From: an uncultured Pirellulales bacterium
GTDB lineage: Bacteria > Planctomycetota > Planctomycetia > Pirellulales > Lacipirellulaceae
Length of the DNA stretch: 34,867 nucleotides
Reading direction: 5' to 3'
Assembly (NCBI GenBank): GCA_947258835.1
Contig: CAMYJY010000009.1
Span: forward strand, 1-34,867
Made by a program: the position numbers and the translations under genes. Position 1 is the first letter of the stretch. Each line of letters starts with the position of its first letter. Shown here in pieces: positions 30,415-34,867 of this stretch. The notes under the pieces were generated by a model that worked only from the letters and a program-made list of their open reading frames with translations, made no database searches and had not been told where the DNA came from.

Positions 30415-30495
30415 CAGGAGGTAATCTGCTTGGGAACCCATAAACCTCCTGTGCTGCGCACAACGACACATGTCCGACTATGTGTTGCTCGGTAG
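30415..30495 (+). promoter_or_regulatory. Possible putA leader: strong Shine-Dalgarno in a hairpin with a small frame
   Basis: CAGGAGGT at 30415-30422 is perfectly inverted at 30444-30451 (ACCTCCTG). AGGAGGT is an ideal ribosome site, 7-8 bases before a TTG (30430) that opens a 21-codon frame ending TAG at 30493-30495, two bases before an in-frame ATG of putA (30498). The hairpin would mask the site. A regulatory leader is an inference; chance is possible. Confidence 0.3.
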
Positions 30496-30548
30496 TTATG
30501 CTCATTGCGGACAAGTTTCGGTGCCACCCTCAAGTCGGGCCCTACCTT

Positions 30549-33500
30549 ATGCAGGATAAAAAAAGGCTCTCATCTGTGGCGGCGCAGGTAGCTGAGTTGC
30601 TGGCCGATTTTCAGATGGACGACGACTCGGCCCCAACAGTCCAGCAAGCCGTGCACCTGGCTCGCCAGCTACAAATTCGTGCCAACGCACTGCAAACGAC
30701 CGCCGAGCGCCGCCAACAGGCCGAATTGGATCGCATGATCCAATCACCGCACGACAAGGCCACCCTGCTGCAGCTGACCGATCAGGCCTTTCGTGCGCGG
30801 CTACCCCACCGCGCGGCGGATCAGCTGATTCATATCCTCGATGTGCAGGGCATCCCACGGTTTTTCAGCGCCCTGGACCGCACACTCCTCAAAGGCTTTC
30901 AGTCCTTTGGGAGCTATCTGCCCAGCGTGGCCATGCCCTTTGTCCAAGAGAAAATGCGCCAGGAAACGGCCAACGTCGTGCTACCCGCGGAACCCGAGTT
31001 CCTTAGCAACCACCTCCGCCAACGCCACGCCTCCGGCGTGCGGATGAATGTCAACTACCTGGGCGAAGCCCTCTTGGGCGAGCGGGATGCCGAACGAAGA
31101 CTGCAGCGCTACGTGCAGGCCTTGCAGTGCCCGGACATCGAAGTGATTTCCGTAAAAATTTCCACGATCTACTCGCAGATTTCAGCGCTATCTCGTGAAC
31201 ACTCCATCGACGTGCTCTGCGACCGGATGGAACGGCTCTACCGGGCCGCAGCCCAAGAGCGGTTTCGACAAGTCGATGGCTCGGAGGTAGCCAAATTTGT
31301 GTACCTCGATATGGAAGAATATCGCGACAAAGAAATCACGGCCGAGGTCTTTATTCGCACGTTATCGCGACCGGGGCTGGAGCAAGTCCGCGGCGGCATT
31401 GTGTTGCAGGCCTACATCCCCGATTCCTGGGCGACCCAACAGCGGATCACACATTGGGCCCGCCAACGGCTGGCCGCCGGGGGAGCGCCCATCACACTCC
31501 GCATCGTCAAAGGGGCAAATTTGGAAATGGAGCGGGTGGAGGCCAGCCTGCGGGGCTGGCCCCAGGCCCCGTACCAAGAAAAAAGACAGACCGATGCCAA
31601 CTACAACCGCATGCTGGCCTGGGGGATGCAACCGGAAAACTTATCCGCGGTGCGACTGGGAATCGCCTCCCACAACCTTTTTACCTTGGCGTACGGTCTG
31701 GTACTGGCCTACCACGCCGACGCCTGGCCCCAAGTGCAATTTGAAATGCTGGAAGGCATGGCCAACCATCAACGGCGGGCTCTGTTTGAATTCACCCACA
31801 ACCTGCTGCTCTACGCCCCCGCCTGCCGACAAGCAGAGTTTGTAAGCGCCATCGGCTACCTCATTCGGCGACTCGATGAAAACACGGGGCCCGAAAATTT
31901 CCTCCGCCACGCCTTCCGCTTAGAAGTAGACTCCCCGGACTGGCAAGCATTGGAAGACGCTTTTGTCGCATCATTCGAACACCTAGAGACAATCCGTTCC
32001 GCACCCCGCAGAACACAAAATCGCCAGCGGCAGTCCGACGATGGAGATCAAAATCCAGAGACATCAACTCCGCCAACCGCGGCGGTCGGGCACGGTCCAG
32101 CGCACTCGGCCCCCAACCTAGGATTCACCAACGAACCGGACACCGATTGGTCGTTGCCCCACCACAGCCAGTGGGCCGAGGACATTGTAGCGCGCTGGAA
32201 ATCGCGTCATGGCCCCCGCGCCGAGACCGTCCCCCTGGTGGTGGCCGGCGAAGAGATTGCCACCGGTCGCGAGCTGTGCGAATCGATCGATCCCTCGCGG
32301 CCGGAAACGGTAGTCGGCAGATATTTTCAGGCCCGCGCAGCGGATGTGGCCACAGCCGTCACAGCGGCCACAGCCGACCCCGACGCCTGGCGACGCCGCC
32401 CGGCACAAGAACGTTGTGACATCCTGCAAGCGGTGACGCAGCGGCTCGCTGCCCAGCGGGCCGAGCTGCTGGGCGTCATGTTGGCGGAAGGAGGAAAAAC
32501 ACTCTCCGAATCCGACCCCGAAGTCTCCGAGGCAATCGACTTTTGCCGTTTTTATGCCCAGTCGGCCGGCTACTTCCATGAGTTAGCAGGCCTGGCACCA
32601 TGTGGCTCGGGAGTGGTGGTGGTCGTTTCGCCGTGGAATTTTCCGCTGGCGATCCCCTGTGGCGGGATTGCGGCGGCCTTGGCGGCAGGGAACACGGTAA
32701 TTCTCAAACCGGCTTCCGACACGGTTCTGATTGCGTACCACTTATGCCAGTGTTTTTGGCAGGCGGGGGTGCCACGTACGGCCTTGCAGTTTTTACCTTG
32801 CCCGGGCGCCACCGTTGGCAGCCACTTGGTCACCCACCCGGGCGTGGCCAGGGTGCTGCTGACCGGCGGCACCGAGACGGCCCTGCACATGCTGCGGGCC
32901 AAACCCTCTCTGCAGCTGCTGGCCGAAACGGGTGGCAAAAATGCCACCATCGTCACGGCCTTGGCCGATCGGGAACAGGCCATCAAAAACGTGCTGCATT
33001 CGGCCTTCAGTCACAGTGGTCAAAAATGTTCTGCCACATCCCTGTTAATTTTGGAAGAGGAAGTCTATCACGACGCCCAGTTTCGGGAGGCGCTGTGCGA
33101 TGCCTTGGAAAGCCTGGCGGTGGGTTCTGCGTGGCAGCTCCAGACCAAAGTCGGCCCACTGATCCGCCCGCCGACGGGCGTGTTGGAGCGAAGTCTCACG
33201 AAGCTCGAACCGGAAGAATCCTGGGCGGTTCGGCCCCAACTGCGCGTCCACGACAATCCCCATAGTGTCAGCCCAGGCCTCAAATGGGATGTGCAGCCAC
33301 AGAGCTTCACCCACCTCACCGAGTTTTTCGGGCCGCTGTTGGCAGTGCTACCCGCCCGTGATTTGCACGCAGCGATCGACTTGGTCAACGCCACCGGCTA
33401 TGGCCTCACCGCGGGCCTGGAGAGCCTGGACGATCGCGAGCAACAGCTGTGGCAAGAAGGCGTTCGCGCTGGCAATCTCTACATCAATCGCCCCACCACG

Positions 33501-34364
33501 GGTGCGATCGTACTCCGCCAACCGTTTGGCGGACTGGGAAAAAGTGCCGTCGGCCCCGGCCTGAAGGCGGGCGGGCCCAACTACGTGGTGCCCTTGATGC
33601 ATTTCCAAGCGACAGGGCGGCAGTGCCTGCCCCCGGCTCGAACGGGGGGCCGCCAGCCATCGCGAGCTACCGCTCGGAAAACAATGGCCCGCTCCCGTTG
33701 GTCGCTGGAATCCCTTCAAATATCAGAGAGTCCCACCATGAGCCAGATAGAACTCGACGACTTTTATGCTGCCCTCCGGGCGAGCACCCTCGACCCGGCC
33801 GCGGTAGCACAAATTGTCTCCGCCGCGGAAAGTTACCTAGCCTGGATGGCCACCGAGTTTGGCCCCACCCACGACGAGTTTCGGCTGCTGGGGGAGGACA
33901 ACTACCGCCGTTATCGGCCGCTCACAACGGTTCATATTCGTTTGCATTCGGCGGATACACCCTGGGAACTATTTGCCCGAGCGTTGGCGGCCCGCGTGGC
34001 CGGCTGCCGCATCGTGATCAGCTCACCACCCTTGCTGGAAAGCAGCTTCGTCCAACTGCTGGATCAGCTGACCCACGGCTGGGCCGGACAAATTGAATTC
34101 GTCCCGCAATCCGACACCGAGCTGGCCGACGCCATCCGCGCATCTCACATCCACCGCCTGCGCTATGCCGCTCCCGATCGTGTTCCGCTGGCCATTCGCC
34201 AAGCGGCCGCCGAGACAGGCCACTACCTCGCCGATGCCCCCGTATTGGCGCATGGCCGAATTGAACTGTTGTGGTATTTCCAAGAACAAAGCCTGTCTCA
34301 GATCTACCACCGTTATGGCAACCTGGGGCCGCGCGCGGCGGAAGTACGACACCAGCCCGCATAA
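30549..34364 (+). CDS. putA: Bifunctional proline dehydrogenase / L-glutamate gamma-semialdehyde dehydrogenase
   Basis: Oxidises proline to glutamate in two steps: FAD-dependent proline dehydrogenase and NAD-dependent aldehyde dehydrogenase. The PRODH barrel fills about residues 90-440 (GVRMNVNYLGEALLGERDAE, EVISVKIS, KFVYLDMEEY, LRIVKGANLEMERVEASL, QTDANYNRML). A low-complexity linker near 480-520 leads to the ALDH domain with SPWNFPLAIP, Glu793 (ETGGKNA) and catalytic Cys827 (SGQKCSAT). Residues ~1023-1053 are encoded by an inserted dispersed repeat, after which a C-terminal domain ending YHRYGNLGPRA follows. The protein is 1271 residues from ATG 30549; ATG 30480 and 30498 in frame are possible earlier starts. 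No N-terminal ribbon-helix-helix DNA-binding domain, so it is not a repressor. Confidence 0.95.
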   Translation: MQDKKRLSSVAAQVAELLADFQMDDDSAPTVQQAVHLARQLQIRANALQTTAERRQQAELDRMIQSPHDKATLLQLTDQAFRARLPHRAADQLIHILDVQGIPRFFSALDRTLLKGFQSFGSYLPSVAMPFVQEKMRQETANVVLPAEPEFLSNHLRQRHASGVRMNVNYLGEALLGERDAERRLQRYVQALQCPDIEVISVKISTIYSQISALSREHSIDVLCDRMERLYRAAAQERFRQVDGSEVAKFVYLDMEEYRDKEITAEVFIRTLSRPGLEQVRGGIVLQAYIPDSWATQQRITHWARQRLAAGGAPITLRIVKGANLEMERVEASLRGWPQAPYQEKRQTDANYNRMLAWGMQPENLSAVRLGIASHNLFTLAYGLVLAYHADAWPQVQFEMLEGMANHQRRALFEFTHNLLLYAPACRQAEFVSAIGYLIRRLDENTGPENFLRHAFRLEVDSPDWQALEDAFVASFEHLETIRSAPRRTQNRQRQSDDGDQNPETSTPPTAAVGHGPAHSAPNLGFTNEPDTDWSLPHHSQWAEDIVARWKSRHGPRAETVPLVVAGEEIATGRELCESIDPSRPETVVGRYFQARAADVATAVTAATADPDAWRRRPAQERCDILQAVTQRLAAQRAELLGVMLAEGGKTLSESDPEVSEAIDFCRFYAQSAGYFHELAGLAPCGSGVVVVVSPWNFPLAIPCGGIAAALAAGNTVILKPASDTVLIAYHLCQCFWQAGVPRTALQFLPCPGATVGSHLVTHPGVARVLLTGGTETALHMLRAKPSLQLLAETGGKNATIVTALADREQAIKNVLHSAFSHSGQKCSATSLLILEEEVYHDAQFREALCDALESLAVGSAWQLQTKVGPLIRPPTGVLERSLTKLEPEESWAVRPQLRVHDNPHSVSPGLKWDVQPQSFTHLTEFFGPLLAVLPARDLHAAIDLVNATGYGLTAGLESLDDREQQLWQEGVRAGNLYINRPTTGAIVLRQPFGGLGKSAVGPGLKAGGPNYVVPLMHFQATGRQCLPPARTGGRQPSRATARKTMARSRWSLESLQISESPTMSQIELDDFYAALRASTLDPAAVAQIVSAAESYLAWMATEFGPTHDEFRLLGEDNYRRYRPLTTVHIRLHSADTPWELFARALAARVAGCRIVISSPPLLESSFVQLLDQLTHGWAGQIEFVPQSDTELADAIRASHIHRLRYAAPDRVPLAIRQAAAETGHYLADAPVLAHGRIELLWYFQEQSLSQIYHRYGNLGPRAAEVRHQPA
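33616..33706 (-). repeat. Dispersed repeat inserted in frame inside putA
   Basis: The reverse complement matches 23477-23614 along its length, allowing for a missing pair of tandem units: GGCGGCCCCCCG, TTTCCGAGCGGTAGCTCG and AGCGACCAACGGGAGCGG are all present. It is 91 bases in putA and is translated as a Pro/Arg/Gly-rich linker (CLPPARTGGRQPSRATA and on) between the ALDH domain and the C-terminal domain, keeping the frame open. Confidence 0.85.
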
Positions 34365-34416
34365 CCCAGGGCCACATGGTACGAACTTTTACAGCCTTTC
34401 ACCCGGCAGCAAAGAA

Positions 34417-34510
34417 GAACCACGACGAAACAACGCAACGACGAACAGGAACTTATTTTTTCGTTTGTTGATTCGTGGTGGACGTTGTTTCCGTTGTTTC
34501 GTCGTGGTTC
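34417..34510. repeat. MITE-like hairpin element with 19-bp perfect terminal inverted repeats
   Basis: Terminal arms GAACCACGACGAAACAACG (34417-34435) and its exact inverse (34492-34510). The interior, read in reverse, shares GGAAACAACG and AATCAACA with the element at 30073-30158, so the two are homologous in opposite orientation. No coding capacity. It lies just after putA. Confidence 0.85.
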
Positions 34511-34552
34511 AAGATTCTTACTGTTCGCGGCACCATGAGAAACTCGGCCCCC

Positions 34553-34746
34553 CGTCATTCCCGCGCAGTTCCGTCATTCCCGCGCAGTTCCGTCATTCCC
34601 GCGCAGGCGGGAATCTAGGCAACGTGCGTTCCAATCATTCCCGCCGGAATCCAGACGGTTCGCGCACCATACAGGTTCCTGGATTCCCGCCTGCGCGGGA
34701 ATGACGTGTCGAGGCTTCCTGGATTCCCCCTTTCGCGGGAATGACG
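34553..34746. repeat. Cluster of CGTCATTCCCGCG palindromic repeats
   Basis: CGTCATTCCCGCGCAGTTC occurs twice (34553-34571, 34572-34590), and a third unit from 34591 continues into the inverted GGCGGGAATC. Further inverted units ending CGCGGGAATGACG occur near 34682-34706 and 34722-34746. This palindrome (ATTCCCGC-GCGGGAAT) is known from many unrelated bacterial genomes as an intergenic hairpin repeat. Confidence 0.85.
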
Positions 34747-34770
34747 TGGGGGGGCCAGGACACAGAGTTT

Positions 34771-34861
34771 CAGTACTTCCAAAGTCCCGCCCGTTCTCAC
34801 CAGGGACCGGGGCGATAAGCCGCCCGAGAACTGACGTTTTTAGCAGTTAGCACTTCGCTCG
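34771..34861 (+). repeat. 91-bp dispersed repeat, right copy
   Basis: Second copy of the 1460-1550 repeat, same orientation and same length, about 13 differences by hand. It continues to within six bases of the window edge, so its true right end may lie outside. Confidence 0.8.
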
Positions 34862-34867
34862 GGTCGG

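Larger units (their letters stand above)
29940..30548. other. Repeat-rich korB-putA gap
   Basis: About 600 bases with no convincing gene. From left to right: heptamer array, composite repeat with hairpin element, GGTGGGGC hairpin (inverted, 30327-30349), a partial heptamer junction (30362-30385) and the AGGAGGT hairpin/leader frame upstream of putA (30415-30495). Confidence 0.6.

Overview
The window looks like chromosomal DNA of a planctomycete, most probably a Pirellulales-type genome. This is inferred from gene content only, because no rRNA or taxonomic marker was compared. The pointers are a double-length UvrA with four ABC modules, a 2-oxoacid:ferredoxin oxidoreductase pair, a fused RibBA, a fused PutA, a DUF4914-like protein, GC-rich coding sequence and many gene-poor gaps filled with hairpin repeats. 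I see no tRNA, rRNA, CRISPR array, complete insertion sequence or complete prophage.

Layout. 1-2.1 kb: lower-GC accessory DNA on the minus strand, with an edge-truncated membrane protein, a five-helix membrane protein, a mosaic of repeats and an AT-rich standalone core-binding-domain protein. 2.2-9.25 kb (minus): giant tandem uvrA whose C-terminal ~320 residues now lie in the -1 frame. 9.5-14.1 kb (plus): two methyltransferases (one SpoU/TrmH), a predicted alpha/beta-hydrolase, a degenerate mtfA-type peptidase gene and a membrane protein with a Coa1-like region. 14.3-21.1 kb (minus): DUF4914-like protein, SAM methyltransferase, CPA2 antiporter with an RCK domain, folD and pgpA. 21.7-24.4 kb (plus): sulfite reductase hemoprotein and an exported cyclophilin. 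24.6-25.9 kb (minus): ribBA. 26.0-34.4 kb (plus): an unrecognised conserved-looking protein, korA-korB and putA. 34.4-34.9 kb: repeats.

Most genes are housekeeping: DNA repair, one-carbon metabolism, riboflavin, sulfur assimilation, phospholipid synthesis, proline catabolism and ferredoxin-linked 2-oxoacid metabolism. They stand singly or in short same-strand runs. Only korA-korB is a clear functional operon.

The most unusual content is the repeat landscape. At least eight families of palindromic or composite repeats recur between genes. One of them has also entered putA in frame, and two other hairpin-forming repeats sit in frame inside uvrA. Together with the broken uvrA tail and the mtfA remnant, this suggests a genome where short mobile or hairpin elements actively reshape both gaps and genes.
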